Source of the DNA: Chitinophagales bacterium
GTDB taxonomy: Bacteria; Bacteroidota; Bacteroidia; Chitinophagales; CAIOSU01
Length of the DNA: 64,000 nucleotides
Assembly: GCA_018401955.1 (NCBI GenBank)
Contig: JAGYJT010000007.1
Coordinates: 35,951-99,950 of the forward strand
Direction of reading: 5' to 3'
The first letter of the stretch is position 1. Each line of letters starts with the position of its first letter. The notes under the pieces are model-generated. The model searched no databases. It saw only the letters and a program-made list of their open reading frames with translations, and had not been told where the DNA came from. The position numbers and the translations under genes are program-made. Of this stretch, positions 1 through 8,638 are shown piece by piece.

Positions 1-1
1 A

Positions 2-1210
2 GGTAAGTGGGTAGAAGTACAAGTGCGTACCGAAAGGATGGACGAGATTGCCGAAAAAGGCTATGCTGCCCACTGGAAGTACAAAGAGGGTGACGGCTCT
101 GCCGATGGTGCATTGGACGAGTGGCTAAACCGCATACGCGAAGTGCTTCAAAACCAAGACAGCAATGCGCTGGACTTTATCAACGATTTTAAGCTCAACC
201 TGTTTCAGGATGAGATATACGTGTTTACGCCAAAGGGACAATTGAAAATGTTGCCCAATGGCTCCACCACCCTCGATTTTGCTTTTGATATCCATTCGGA
301 TATTGGAGTTACTTGCATTGGTGCCAAGGTAAACCACAAGTTGGTGCCGCTGAGCCACAAGCTATCCAACGGCGACCAGGTAGAGATAATTACCAGCAAA
401 AAACAAAAGCCCAATGAAGATTGGCTAAACTTTGTGCTTACTGGCAAGGCCAAATCGAAGATAAAATCGGTACTGAAAGATGAAAAACGTAAAGTAGCCG
501 CCGATGGTAAAGAAATAGTACAACGCAAGTTCCGCCATCAAAAGCTTGACTTAAACCCCAAACTATTAGAAGATATTGTAGCGTTTTTTAAGCTAAACAC
601 GGTACAAGACTTTTACTACAATGTGGCCACCAAAAAAATTACCACCAAGCAACTTACTGATTTACAGTTTTCGGGCAACAAGCTAATATTGCCGAAAGAG
701 GAAAAACAAGAGGTGAAAGCCCCATCGGTTGAAGAAACCATTAAAAACACGCTCAAGAAAAACGCGGAGCTACTGATATTTGGCGACAATATTGATAAGA
801 TAGACTATAAGTTTGCCAACTGCTGTAACCCAATACCCGGCGACGATGTATTTGGCTTTGTAACTATTGGCGATGGCATAAAAATTCATAAAACCAACTG
901 CCCAAATGCCGTGCAGCTAATGAGCAATTATGGCTATCGCATTATTAAAACCAAATGGAACAAAGACCATGCTATAGCCTTCTTAACAGAGTTGAAGCTA
1001 AGCGGTATAGATGATGTAGGCGTGATGAACAAAATAACAACCATCATCTCTTCGGAGCTCAAAATAAACATGCGCTCATTGTCCATTGAGAGTAAAGATG
1101 GTATTTTTGAAGGCGTGATTACTATCTTTGTAGAAGACACCGATCAGTTGGATAAATTGATTATGCGCTTGAAAGGAATAGACGGAATATTATCCATTAG
1201 CCGCCAATAA
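2..1210 (+). CDS. RelA/SpoT family (p)ppGpp synthetase/hydrolase, C-terminal part (5' end outside window)
   Basis: Bifunctional or synthetase-type alarmone enzyme of the stringent response; only the C-terminal part is in the window and the frame is open to its left edge. The first residues, [20 protein letters not shown], are the end of the synthetase domain. A TGS domain follows (about nt 209-390, starting at [11 protein letters not shown]), then a helical linker, the conserved CC motif ([12 protein letters not shown], about nt 810-850, with a later Cys in HKTNCPN), and a C-terminal ACT/RAM domain (about nt 980-1207). The regulatory half therefore looks complete, while the HD hydrolase and most of the synthetase cannot be judged. 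It precedes a fur-type gene and purA in the same direction. The family call is certain; RelA versus SpoT activity is not visible here. Confidence 0.95.
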   Translation, partial: GKWVEVQVRTERMDEIAEKGYAAHWKYKEGDGSADGALDEWLNRIREVLQNQDSNALDFINDFKLNLFQDEIYVFTPKGQLKMLPNGSTTLDFAFDIHSDIGVTCIGAKVNHKLVPLSHKLSNGDQVEIITSKKQKPNEDWLNFVLTGKAKSKIKSVLKDEKRKVAADGKEIVQRKFRHQKLDLNPKLLEDIVAFFKLNTVQDFYYNVATKKITTKQLTDLQFSGNKLILPKEEKQEVKAPSVEETIKNTLKKNAELLIFGDNIDKIDYKFANCCNPIPGDDVFGFVTIGDGIKIHKTNCPNAVQLMSNYGYRIIKTKWNKDHAIAFLTELKLSGIDDVGVMNKITTIISSELKINMRSLSIESKDGIFEGVITIFVEDTDQLDKLIMRLKGIDGILSISRQ

Positions 1211-1214
1211 ACCG

Positions 1215-1222
1215 TATTTTTG
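1215..1222 (+). promoter_or_regulatory. candidate -7 box (TATTTTTG) ahead of the Fur-family gene
   Basis: The sequence matches the Bacteroidota -7 consensus TAnnTTTG exactly, just after the relA/spoT stop. I see no TTTG -33 element at the expected 19-21 bp spacing, so this is a weak call. Confidence 0.3.
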
Positions 1223-1254
1223 CAAAAGATAGCAGCACCAAGCAAGGTGTTTTT

Positions 1255-1794
1255 TTGCTGCGCTATGTATTTCACAATTTTATTCGTTTGAATTTGTTAA
1301 CGTTCGGAAAACCAACAATAGCCTCAGGGGCAAAAGATATCATCGGTGAGGTGAAAAACATCTTTTCGATGCACCTTGAGCAGCACAATCAGCGTAAAAC
1401 GCCTGAACGCTTTGCTATTTTGGAAGAGATATACAGCCGCAACGACCACTTTGATGCCGAAACGCTCTATATTGAGATGAAGAACAAAAGTTTCAACATC
1501 AGCAGAGCCACGGTGTATAACACTTTAGACCTTTTGGTGTCGTGCGACCTGGTTTCGCGCCACCAGTTTGGTAAAAGTTACGCCCAGTACGAAAAATCTT
1601 ATGGTTACAAGAACCATGACCATATAATTTGTGTAGATTGCAAGAAAGTGGTGGAGTTTTGCGACCCCCGCATACAACAAATACAAAGTATGATGGGCGA
1701 GTTGTTAAACTTTAAAATTACGCACCATTCGTTAAATTTGTATGGCATTTGCGGCAATTGCCAAAAGCTGCGCGACATGAAACAAGCTAAATAA
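1255..1794 (+). CDS. Fur family transcriptional regulator
   Basis: Metal- or peroxide-responsive DNA-binding repressor of the Fur/PerR/Zur superfamily. The N-terminal winged helix is clear ([14 protein letters not shown], then [13 protein letters not shown] as recognition region). The C-terminal dimerisation domain carries the [18 protein letters not shown] metal-binding stretch and two CxxC pairs (CVDC and CGNC) for structural zinc. Start: the longest frame begins with TTG at 1255, but its first 32 residues do not resemble the family. A GTG at 1351 ([12 protein letters not shown]) or the ATG at 1369 gives about 140-147 residues, the usual size, and is more likely. Position between relA/spoT and purA is a familiar Bacteroidota arrangement (from memory). 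Subfamily (Fur, PerR or Zur) cannot be decided by eye. Confidence 0.9.
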   Translation: MLRYVFHNFIRLNLLTFGKPTIASGAKDIIGEVKNIFSMHLEQHNQRKTPERFAILEEIYSRNDHFDAETLYIEMKNKSFNISRATVYNTLDLLVSCDLVSRHQFGKSYAQYEKSYGYKNHDHIICVDCKKVVEFCDPRIQQIQSMMGELLNFKITHHSLNLYGICGNCQKLRDMKQAK

Positions 1795-1805
1795 AATCTC
1801 CACGC

Positions 1806-2147
1806 ATGGACTACAGCATAACTACTACCGGAAACGCTTCGGTTTTGAGCTTAAAGGGCAGCCTTTTGGCCGACGTGCAAACCAAAGATATTTTGCAACA
1901 AGTAACCGACATGATACAAGAAGGCAAAGTGCGCTTTGTTGTTGACCTGCATGAGCTAAAATTTATCAATAGCTCTGGCTTGGGCATGCTGCTTACTTGC
2001 CTTACCAAAGCTCGCAAAGCGGGTGGCGATGTAATATTGGCCAATGTGCCCGAGCAGGTGCAAAACCTATTGGTAATAACCAAGTTGAGCAACATTTTTC
2101 AGGCAAAAGAAAGCTTGAACGATGCACTTGAAGCATTTAATGCCTAA
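1806..2147 (+). CDS. STAS domain protein (anti-anti-sigma factor-like)
   Basis: Short single-domain STAS protein of 113 residues, the usual length for SpoIIAA/RsbV-type anti-sigma factor antagonists. The phosphorylatable serine region is present as INSSGLGMLL around residues 55-64; the residue before the serine pair is Asn where Asp is more common. Such proteins bind an HPK-type kinase/anti-sigma factor when unphosphorylated. No partner kinase or PP2C phosphatase gene is in the window, so its pathway is unknown. It starts 12 bp after the Fur-family stop and ends 33 bp before purA, so it is probably co-transcribed with both. Confidence 0.85.
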   Translation: MDYSITTTGNASVLSLKGSLLADVQTKDILQQVTDMIQEGKVRFVVDLHELKFINSSGLGMLLTCLTKARKAGGDVILANVPEQVQNLLVITKLSNIFQAKESLNDALEAFNA

Positions 2148-2180
2148 AAGGCTAAATTAATTACTGTTTATAACCCAGAT

Positions 2181-3467
2181 ATGTACGTTGACGTTTTACT
2201 AGGTTTGCAATGGGGCGATGAGGGAAAGGGAAAAATCGTAGACTACCTTGCAGAAAAATATGATATTGTTGCCCGGTTTCAAGGTGGCCCCAATGCTGGC
2301 CATACGCTGAAAATAAACGGTGAGAACTTTGTATTGCACACCATCCCATCGGGCATCTTTCATAAAGAAGTTTGTAATGTGGTTGGCAATGGCGTAGTTA
2401 TTGACCCCGTAACTTTCCAAAAAGAAACGACGAAACTAGAAGCATTAAACATTAATGTAGCCGAGCGGATGGTTATCTCTCTCAAAGCACATTTAATATT
2501 ACCAACTCACAAACTACTGGATGCAGCCTCTGAGAGCCGCAAAGGAAAGGCAAAAATTGGCTCAACCTTGCGTGGCATTGGCCCTACGTACATGGACCAC
2601 ACTGGCCGCAATGGTTTGCGTGTGGGAGATATATTGGAGCCCGATTTTAAACAACGCTACCAAGCACTAAAAGAAAAGCACGAAGAGCTACTGGGCTTTT
2701 ACGACTATAAAGAATACGACCTTGCCGAATTGGAAGGTCCGTGGTTTGAAGGCATCGAAAACCTTCGCCGCTTAAAACTTATCAATACCGAGTATTTTCT
2801 TAACAACGCTTTAGCAGAAGGTCAAACCATTTTGGCCGAAGGTGCCCAAGGCTCCATGCTCGATATCAATTTCGGCACTTACCCATTTGTAACCTCCTCA
2901 AGTACTATTTCAGCTTCAGCCAGTGTAGGGTTGGGCATATCCCCTACTCGCATCCGTAAGGTTTTTGGTATTACCAAGGCTTATTGCACGCGCGTGGGTA
3001 GTGGTCCGTTCCCTACTGAGTTGGAAGATGAAATGGGCGAGGAACTGCGCAAAATAGGTCGTGAGTTTGGAGCTACAACAGGTCGCCCACGCCGCTGTGG
3101 TTGGATAGATTTACCCGCATTAAAATATGCCGGTATGCTAAGTGGCCTTACCGACTTAATCGTTACCAAGATTGACGTAATGAGCGAATTCGAAGAATTT
3201 AGCGCTTGTACTGATTATGAGGTAAACGGTAAAAACACCCAAGAGCTCCCTTACGATTTAGGCCAAGAAAGCTTAAAACCTGTTTACAAAACTTTCCCCG
3301 GTTGGAAAAAAGACATTAGCCACATTCACAATTTTGATGAGCTGCCTAGTGAGATAACAAATTATGTAGCTTTCCTTGAAAACTACTTAAATGTGCCGAT
3401 TACCATTCTCTCTACAGGCCCTGGCCGCGAAGAGTTTATTCTCAAAGAACAAGTAAGCACTTTATGA
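2181..3467 (+). CDS. purA: adenylosuccinate synthase
   Basis: Cytoplasmic enzyme joining IMP and aspartate with GTP to form adenylosuccinate, the first committed step to AMP. The 428-residue length matches the family. Signatures are the N-terminal GTP-binding loop GLQWGDEGKGKIVDYLAEKY with the NAGHT motif shortly after, QGSMLDINFGTYPFVTSSS in the middle, and TTGRPRRCGW towards the C-terminus. The ATG at 2181 puts the P-loop at the usual distance from the N-terminus. The stop codon overlaps the next gene's start in an ATGA, so translation of pabB is probably coupled. Confidence 0.98.
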   Translation: MYVDVLLGLQWGDEGKGKIVDYLAEKYDIVARFQGGPNAGHTLKINGENFVLHTIPSGIFHKEVCNVVGNGVVIDPVTFQKETTKLEALNINVAERMVISLKAHLILPTHKLLDAASESRKGKAKIGSTLRGIGPTYMDHTGRNGLRVGDILEPDFKQRYQALKEKHEELLGFYDYKEYDLAELEGPWFEGIENLRRLKLINTEYFLNNALAEGQTILAEGAQGSMLDINFGTYPFVTSSSTISASASVGLGISPTRIRKVFGITKAYCTRVGSGPFPTELEDEMGEELRKIGREFGATTGRPRRCGWIDLPALKYAGMLSGLTDLIVTKIDVMSEFEEFSACTDYEVNGKNTQELPYDLGQESLKPVYKTFPGWKKDISHIHNFDELPSEITNYVAFLENYLNVPITILSTGPGREEFILKEQVSTL

Positions 3468-4750
3468 TGCGCACATCGGGAAGTTACCAAATAGACTCCC
3501 CGCAGCATTTTAAGCAAAAAGCGTTGCACTGGGCCAATGGGTTCAACAATGCCGCTTACTTAGACCACAACCAGTATAAAGGATACACCAACCCTTCCTT
3601 TAACTGCCTAATTGGGGCAGGAGCTGTTTCGCAATTACTGTGCAATGCAGGGAATGCATTTGCAAAGCTTGAGCAATATCAAAAAGATACGCAAGATTGG
3701 CTATTTGGCTTTTTAGGTTACGACTTAAAAAACGAAGTGGAGCACCTAACCAGTTTGTTGCCTGATGGTACGGGCTTTCCTGATTTGTACTTTTTCCAGC
3801 CAGAGCATCTAATTACCATTCATTTAGATGGCACTGTAGTTATTGAAAGCAGCACTCGGTTGCCCGATGAAATATTCAAGTTAATTGAGGCTACCGAAAC
3901 AATGGGAAAAGCCTCCCCTGCTATTACCATGAAGGCTCGATTAACCAAAGAGCAATATCTCAAAACTATTGAGCAACTCCGTGAGCATATTGCCGCCGGC
4001 GATGTTTATGAGATAAATTATTGTCAAGAGTTTTATGCAAACGATGTTAATCTTGACCCACTGAGCATCTTTAATAAACTAAACAGCTTATCACAAGCAC
4101 CGTTTTCGTGCTTTTTAAAGTTTGACAGTAAATACTTGTTGTGCGCTAGCCCAGAGCGGTTTATGCGCAAAGTAGACAACACTTTAACCTCTATGCCCAT
4201 TAAAGGCACTATACGAAGGGATGATGTACCCACTGTAGATAATGAGCTGAAGGCTCAATTGAGGAACAGCATCAAAGAACAAGCAGAAAATGTGATGATA
4301 GTAGACTTGGTGCGCAACGACTTAACCAAAAGCTGCGCACCGGGTTCAATAAAAGTTGATGAACTGTTCAATGTCTATACTTTCCCAAAAGTGCATCATT
4401 TGGTTTCTAGTGTTTCAGGCACAATCAGGTATGAAGTTTCAGGCATTGAGGCGATTAAAAATGCATTCCCTATGGGCTCAATGACCGGGGCGCCCAAGGT
4501 ACGGGTAATGCAGCTCACCGAGCAATATGAGCAAAGCAAAAGAGGCGTATACTCTGGTGCTGCTGGTTACTTTGCACCAAATGGCGATTTCGATTTAAAT
4601 GTAGTTATCCGCAGTTTGGTTTACAACCAAGTACTTCAATACCTCTCCTACCATGTTGGTGGCGCCATCACTTGGGATTCAGTACCTGAGCTAGAATATG
4701 AGGAGTGCCTACTAAAGGCTGCTGCAATTGAAGAGATTTTGAAAGGATAG
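3464..4750 (+). CDS. pabB: aminodeoxychorismate synthase component I (chorismate-binding protein)
   Basis: Converts chorismate, with ammonia from a PabA partner, to 4-amino-4-deoxychorismate for folate synthesis. At 428 residues it is a full-length chorismate-utilising enzyme. Motifs include SMPIKGTIRR, where Lys247 occupies the place of the nucleophilic lysine typical of PabB (TrpE has Ala there), IVDLVRNDLTKSC, GSMTGAPKVRVMQL and YSGAAGYFAPNGDFDLNVVI. It overlaps purA by four bases (ATGA). No glutamine amidotransferase subunit is next to it. The PabB call rests on the PIKGT lysine; an isochorismate synthase or anthranilate synthase is less likely. Confidence 0.9.
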   Translation: MMRTSGSYQIDSPQHFKQKALHWANGFNNAAYLDHNQYKGYTNPSFNCLIGAGAVSQLLCNAGNAFAKLEQYQKDTQDWLFGFLGYDLKNEVEHLTSLLPDGTGFPDLYFFQPEHLITIHLDGTVVIESSTRLPDEIFKLIEATETMGKASPAITMKARLTKEQYLKTIEQLREHIAAGDVYEINYCQEFYANDVNLDPLSIFNKLNSLSQAPFSCFLKFDSKYLLCASPERFMRKVDNTLTSMPIKGTIRRDDVPTVDNELKAQLRNSIKEQAENVMIVDLVRNDLTKSCAPGSIKVDELFNVYTFPKVHHLVSSVSGTIRYEVSGIEAIKNAFPMGSMTGAPKVRVMQLTEQYEQSKRGVYSGAAGYFAPNGDFDLNVVIRSLVYNQVLQYLSYHVGGAITWDSVPELEYEECLLKAAAIEEILKG

Positions 4751-4821
4751 AAAGTACTCCTTTTATAGTTGTATATTAAGCTTTAAATTACCAGAAGAAT
4801 ATTCAACCAATCCACAAAACC

Positions 4822-5883
4822 ATGTCAAAAGAACTCATTATATACGGCGCCTATGGCTATACCGGAGAATTGATTGCCCGCCATGCAGTAGCCCAAGGCT
4901 TAAAGCCACTACTAGCAGGTAGAGACCCTAAGAAACTACAAGCCCTTGCCGGTGAATTGAACCTTGAGTACAAAGCCTTTTCATTGGATGATACCGCAGC
5001 GTTGGATGAGTGCCTAAAGGGCGCCAAGGTAGTGCTGCATTGTGCAGGCCCATTTATGTATACCTACAAACCAATGATGCATGCTTGCCTTAAAGCTGGT
5101 GTACACTATCTTGACATTACCGGTGAAATGAAGGTTTTTGAAGCCATGAGCCGTAAAAGTGATGAAGCCCAAAAGGCAGGTATCATGTTTATGCCTGGAT
5201 GCGGATTTGATGTAGTTCCATCTGATTGTTTGGCCAATATGCTCAAAGAGGCTATGCCCGATGCACAATACCTAGAAATGGCATTTGCCAGTGGCGGTCG
5301 CTCTTCTCGCGGTACACAAAAGACCGTAATTGAAGGCCTGCACGAAGGTAGCGCCATACGTGAGCATGGGCGTATTAAGCCCATTGCAGCTGGCTCAGAT
5401 GCTAAACAAATAAACTTTGGTGATGGTAAGGGAACATGGGCAGTAGCTATACCGTGGGGAGATGTTTCAACAGCCTGGTTTAGTACCCAAATACCAAACA
5501 TCAAGGTGTATATGGGCCTACCCGAAAAGGTAATTAAAAGCATGAAAGTAATGGGTTACTTTTCCTTTTTAACTAAGCTTGGTTTCGTAAAGAACTTACT
5601 AATCAATAAAGTTAATAGTGGCCCAGCTGGCCCTACAGAGGCACAAAGAGCTAGTGGTAAAGTAAATCTTTGGGGTGAAGTTAAAAACGCTAAGGGCGAA
5701 ACCAAGCAGTTATGGCTTACTGTAGCCGAAGGCTATAAGCTCACCTCGCTTACCGCGGTGGCCATTGCCCAAAAAGTACTTAATAACGATTACAAAGTTG
5801 GCTACCACACTCCAGCAAGTATATACGGTAGCAAGTTTATTATGGAGTTTGAAGGATCAAAAATAAAAGAGCCAGGTTTGTAA
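4822..5883 (+). CDS. saccharopine dehydrogenase-like NAD(P)-binding protein
   Basis: 353-residue oxidoreductase of the saccharopine dehydrogenase / trans-acting enoyl reductase family. The N-terminus is a Rossmann fold with the dinucleotide loop YGAYGYTGELIARHA and LLAGRDPKKLQALA as the second strand and NADP-phosphate region. Downstream, VVLHCAGPFMYTYKPMMHAC and YLDITGEM are typical of this family, as is GCGFDVVPSDCLA. It lacks the catalytic C-terminal domain of true lysine-pathway saccharopine reductases, so lysine metabolism is unlikely; lipid-related reduction is possible. It follows pabB after 71 bp and ends inside a bidirectional terminator. Confidence 0.85.
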   Translation: MSKELIIYGAYGYTGELIARHAVAQGLKPLLAGRDPKKLQALAGELNLEYKAFSLDDTAALDECLKGAKVVLHCAGPFMYTYKPMMHACLKAGVHYLDITGEMKVFEAMSRKSDEAQKAGIMFMPGCGFDVVPSDCLANMLKEAMPDAQYLEMAFASGGRSSRGTQKTVIEGLHEGSAIREHGRIKPIAAGSDAKQINFGDGKGTWAVAIPWGDVSTAWFSTQIPNIKVYMGLPEKVIKSMKVMGYFSFLTKLGFVKNLLINKVNSGPAGPTEAQRASGKVNLWGEVKNAKGETKQLWLTVAEGYKLTSLTAVAIAQKVLNNDYKVGYHTPASIYGSKFIMEFEGSKIKEPGL

Positions 5884-5896
5884 ACCTGGCTCTTTT
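5865..5896. terminator. bidirectional intrinsic terminator between convergent genes
   Basis: Perfect 15-bp inverted repeat, AAAAGAGCCAGGTTT / AAACCTGGCTCTTTT, with a 2-nt centre and T-rich tracts on both sides (TTTTGCTTTTTT forward, TTTTATTTTTG reverse). It contains the TAA stop of the saccharopine-dehydrogenase-like gene and serves the opposing beta-helix/barrel gene. Confidence 0.85.
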
Positions 5897-5923
5897 GCTT
5901 TTTTACTATGTAAACTACCTCAA

Positions 5924-8638
5924 TTAATACTTCAATTCGTTGTCTACACTGTTCTTCTCTTGTTTCTTTTGATACTTGTTGTATCCAAATACTTTCGTTG
6001 CTTTTATACCAAAGAAAGCAAACCAATCTCTATTTACATCACCTTTGCGTGCTGTAGGGAAAGTACTTGCATCATTATTTCCTCCAATATAGTCTATTGA
6101 GCCATCAGGTCTAAGGTCAATTGCATTAACCAAAGATGGATTGGCTATGAATATAGCAGTTGGGATAGCTTGTGACGGACGCGTTACTATTTGTCCTTCA
6201 GGCGTCCAAATACCACCTGTGCCGTCATTTACGTCCCTTAAATCAGATGGCAAAACTATAGCATCGCGAAACAAACCATTACCCACATATCCATTAATTA
6301 CTGGATTTGCATCTATAATTGATTGGTGTGGCTGCCCAGTTACAGGATCAAACTTTCGATCCCAATAGTTACCGCTAACATCATCCAAATAATCGGTTAG
6401 TGTAAAACGGAAGCCACCTTCAACACCTATTGTCCACGACTTATTAATGATGAAATCAAAGGTTACGCCAAAGGGAATAGAAATCTGCCATAAATTATAT
6501 TTTGCAGGCGGATCGCGCGGTGGATATTTACCATCTGGATCAAAGTCTGGGGCCGTTGCTGTTTGACCTTCGGTACCCACATCAGCTAAAGGAACCCAAA
6601 CATACTCAGACCTATCTGCTTCATTCTCAGCAGCAGCAATAAAATTATCACCATCATATGCCAAATAGGTTGGTGCTCCAGAAGCATTTAAACCAGTATA
6701 AACTCTGGCTTCAGGATTGTGATAAAAAACACCTATACCTGCATAAACTCCAGGCGAAAATTTCTCGCCTTTACTTATCCCGTATTGCAGCAAATGGAAG
6801 TGAAACGTTAAAGACGCCTCGTAAATATTGCTTCTAAAATTTGCAACCCTTCTTTTGCGGCCCAATTCAGGCTCATCAATATCCGATCCGCTAATTTGAC
6901 CATGCATAAATGCTAGCCTAGCTGAAAACCATTTTGAGATATTATACTGCCCATAAATACCAACAGCCCATTTAAACTCACGCTTATCAAACAGTTGAGC
7001 AGCTAGGTCACCACTGTAGTTCATGGTACCCGCCATTAGGCCTAACTCCCAAGTTTTAGCCAATGAGGTATATTCGCCCAAGTATGACAAATCGCCCAAC
7101 TCACTAAGTGTTGAAAGTGTGTTGATTTCGTCTTCGCTCAAATCAAATCCTCCAGGATTACTAATTACCTCAGCTGGTGGGAAGTAAGTGCTGGCTACAC
7201 CTGTAGCATAAAGCTTGCTGTAATTGTTAATTGCCTTGCGTTGGCCTATTGTAAAATCAGGCGTTTCAAAACCTTCGTTATCCTTAAAATTCTTGATAAT
7301 TACGTATCCCAAATCATTCTTCATGAAAGAAGCATCGGCAACCGTAAAGGTATATATGGTATTATCGCCCGACCATTGTCCATTCAATAAATTAACTGGA
7401 TCGATACGGATACCATTGTTGATAGTATCATAGAAAACCGACTCAAGCTGAGTTTCGTCAAATTCGGTAACCGGACGGTTAAAGTAAACCTCAAAAGTTA
7501 CATTAGTTGCAGGCAAATCTTTAGGAATTTCAGCATAGTTCTGTACTTCAAAACCACTTAATTTTACCTTGTAAATATGCGCATGGGTTTTGGCCGAAGG
7601 AACATTTAAAACAGGTTCAGCCTTTAAAAGCGGTAAAGAATTATTTTGATAGAAATGGTCAAAAGTGGCAGAGATGTAATCGCCGTTAGTTGACCTAAAG
7701 AAATTGTTTGGCATACTAAACGATTCGCCAGCACCTTGAATACCAACACTTATCTCGCGAATAATTGTATCGGTTGCAGCATTAATCTGGTAGTTGCCAT
7801 AGATAGAGTTATCGCTCAACTCACTCTGGAAACGTTTATCACCAGCATCATACAAACCAAACACTGGTGTATTACTAGGTATACCTTTATCTATACCATA
7901 TACTACGTTATTAGTAATTAGGTTGTTGTTAAACCTTAAGTCAAGTACATTGTCCTGTAAGTTTTCAATAAAAATTGAGCCCCAGTTATTAATAAAGTTG
8001 TTGTTAGAGAATATAAACGTGGTCTTTTTATCGCCAACAGCGTAAAGACTGCTAAGCGGACTAGTAATAAGAATATTTGATTCTCCAGTAGTCATTTCAC
8101 GGAACTCACTGTTGGTAATAGTCACATTATTGCGATACCAATCAGAATCAAAAGTAAATGGAGTGGTAAGCTGTATAAACTTGGCATAATTTACAGTAAT
8201 GTCTGCACCTTCTGCACCACGCACCACTATACCCGTACCTTGGCTATATTTTTCACTACTTTTAAATGTTACAAAACCGTTTGGCGCACCATTTACTGCT
8301 AATCCACCTTCCACTACTATGGTGGTATTCGGCCCAAACAACAAAGTCACATTGGCCGGTATACTAAGTGTAGCACCATTACTAACCTTTACGTTGTGCT
8401 GTATAATATAGGTTCTACCAGCCTCCAGCTGCTTATCAGCACTTATAAATCCTTCCAAAACAATTTGGCTAGTATCTACCTCCGCACCTTGGGCAAAACT
8501 CACAACAGGGCAAAAAGCACAAATAATTAATGCTAATAGAATTAACCCTAGTGATGACTTCCCTTTATTCTTAGTCAGCATCAACATTGTAATCGGTTTA
8601 GTCGGTTTGGGAATGTTATTGTTTATCGTTAGTTGCAT
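5924..8638 (-). CDS. large outer-membrane protein: N-terminal beta-helix, C-terminal DUF6089-like barrel, third gene of a GldLM-type operon
   Basis: 904-residue exported protein of unknown function. A Sec signal peptide is evident (SSLGLILLALIICAFCPVV, then SFAQG as cleavage region). Residues about 60-330 have the short Asn-rich repeating strands of a right-handed beta-helix (for example NNNFINNWGSIFIEN, RFNNNLITNNVVYGI). Residues about 360-470 look like an Ig-like linker (VTFEVYFNRPVTEFDE). Residues about 525-890 resemble DUF6089-type outer-membrane barrels (WELGLMAGTMNYSGDLA, KWFSARLAFMHGQISGSD, WTIGVEGGFRFTLTDYLDDV). The ATG at 8638 overlaps the gldM-like stop in TAATG, suggesting translational coupling; Met18 or Met20 would give a more ordinary signal peptide. 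Position after GldL/GldM implies a partner of that motor, which is inference. Confidence 0.75.
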   Translation of the reverse strand: MQLTINNNIPKPTKPITMLMLTKNKGKSSLGLILLALIICAFCPVVSFAQGAEVDTSQIVLEGFISADKQLEAGRTYIIQHNVKVSNGATLSIPANVTLLFGPNTTIVVEGGLAVNGAPNGFVTFKSSEKYSQGTGIVVRGAEGADITVNYAKFIQLTTPFTFDSDWYRNNVTITNSEFREMTTGESNILITSPLSSLYAVGDKKTTFIFSNNNFINNWGSIFIENLQDNVLDLRFNNNLITNNVVYGIDKGIPSNTPVFGLYDAGDKRFQSELSDNSIYGNYQINAATDTIIREISVGIQGAGESFSMPNNFFRSTNGDYISATFDHFYQNNSLPLLKAEPVLNVPSAKTHAHIYKVKLSGFEVQNYAEIPKDLPATNVTFEVYFNRPVTEFDETQLESVFYDTINNGIRIDPVNLLNGQWSGDNTIYTFTVADASFMKNDLGYVIIKNFKDNEGFETPDFTIGQRKAINNYSKLYATGVASTYFPPAEVISNPGGFDLSEDEINTLSTLSELGDLSYLGEYTSLAKTWELGLMAGTMNYSGDLAAQLFDKREFKWAVGIYGQYNISKWFSARLAFMHGQISGSDIDEPELGRKRRVANFRSNIYEASLTFHFHLLQYGISKGEKFSPGVYAGIGVFYHNPEARVYTGLNASGAPTYLAYDGDNFIAAAENEADRSEYVWVPLADVGTEGQTATAPDFDPDGKYPPRDPPAKYNLWQISIPFGVTFDFIINKSWTIGVEGGFRFTLTDYLDDVSGNYWDRKFDPVTGQPHQSIIDANPVINGYVGNGLFRDAIVLPSDLRDVNDGTGGIWTPEGQIVTRPSQAIPTAIFIANPSLVNAIDLRPDGSIDYIGGNNDASTFPTARKGDVNRDWFAFFGIKATKVFGYNKYQKKQEKNSVDNELKY

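Noticed and set aside
5106..5543. 145-codon reverse frame opposite the saccharopine-dehydrogenase-like gene
   Set aside because: Antisense shadow of a gene with clear Rossmann and family motifs.
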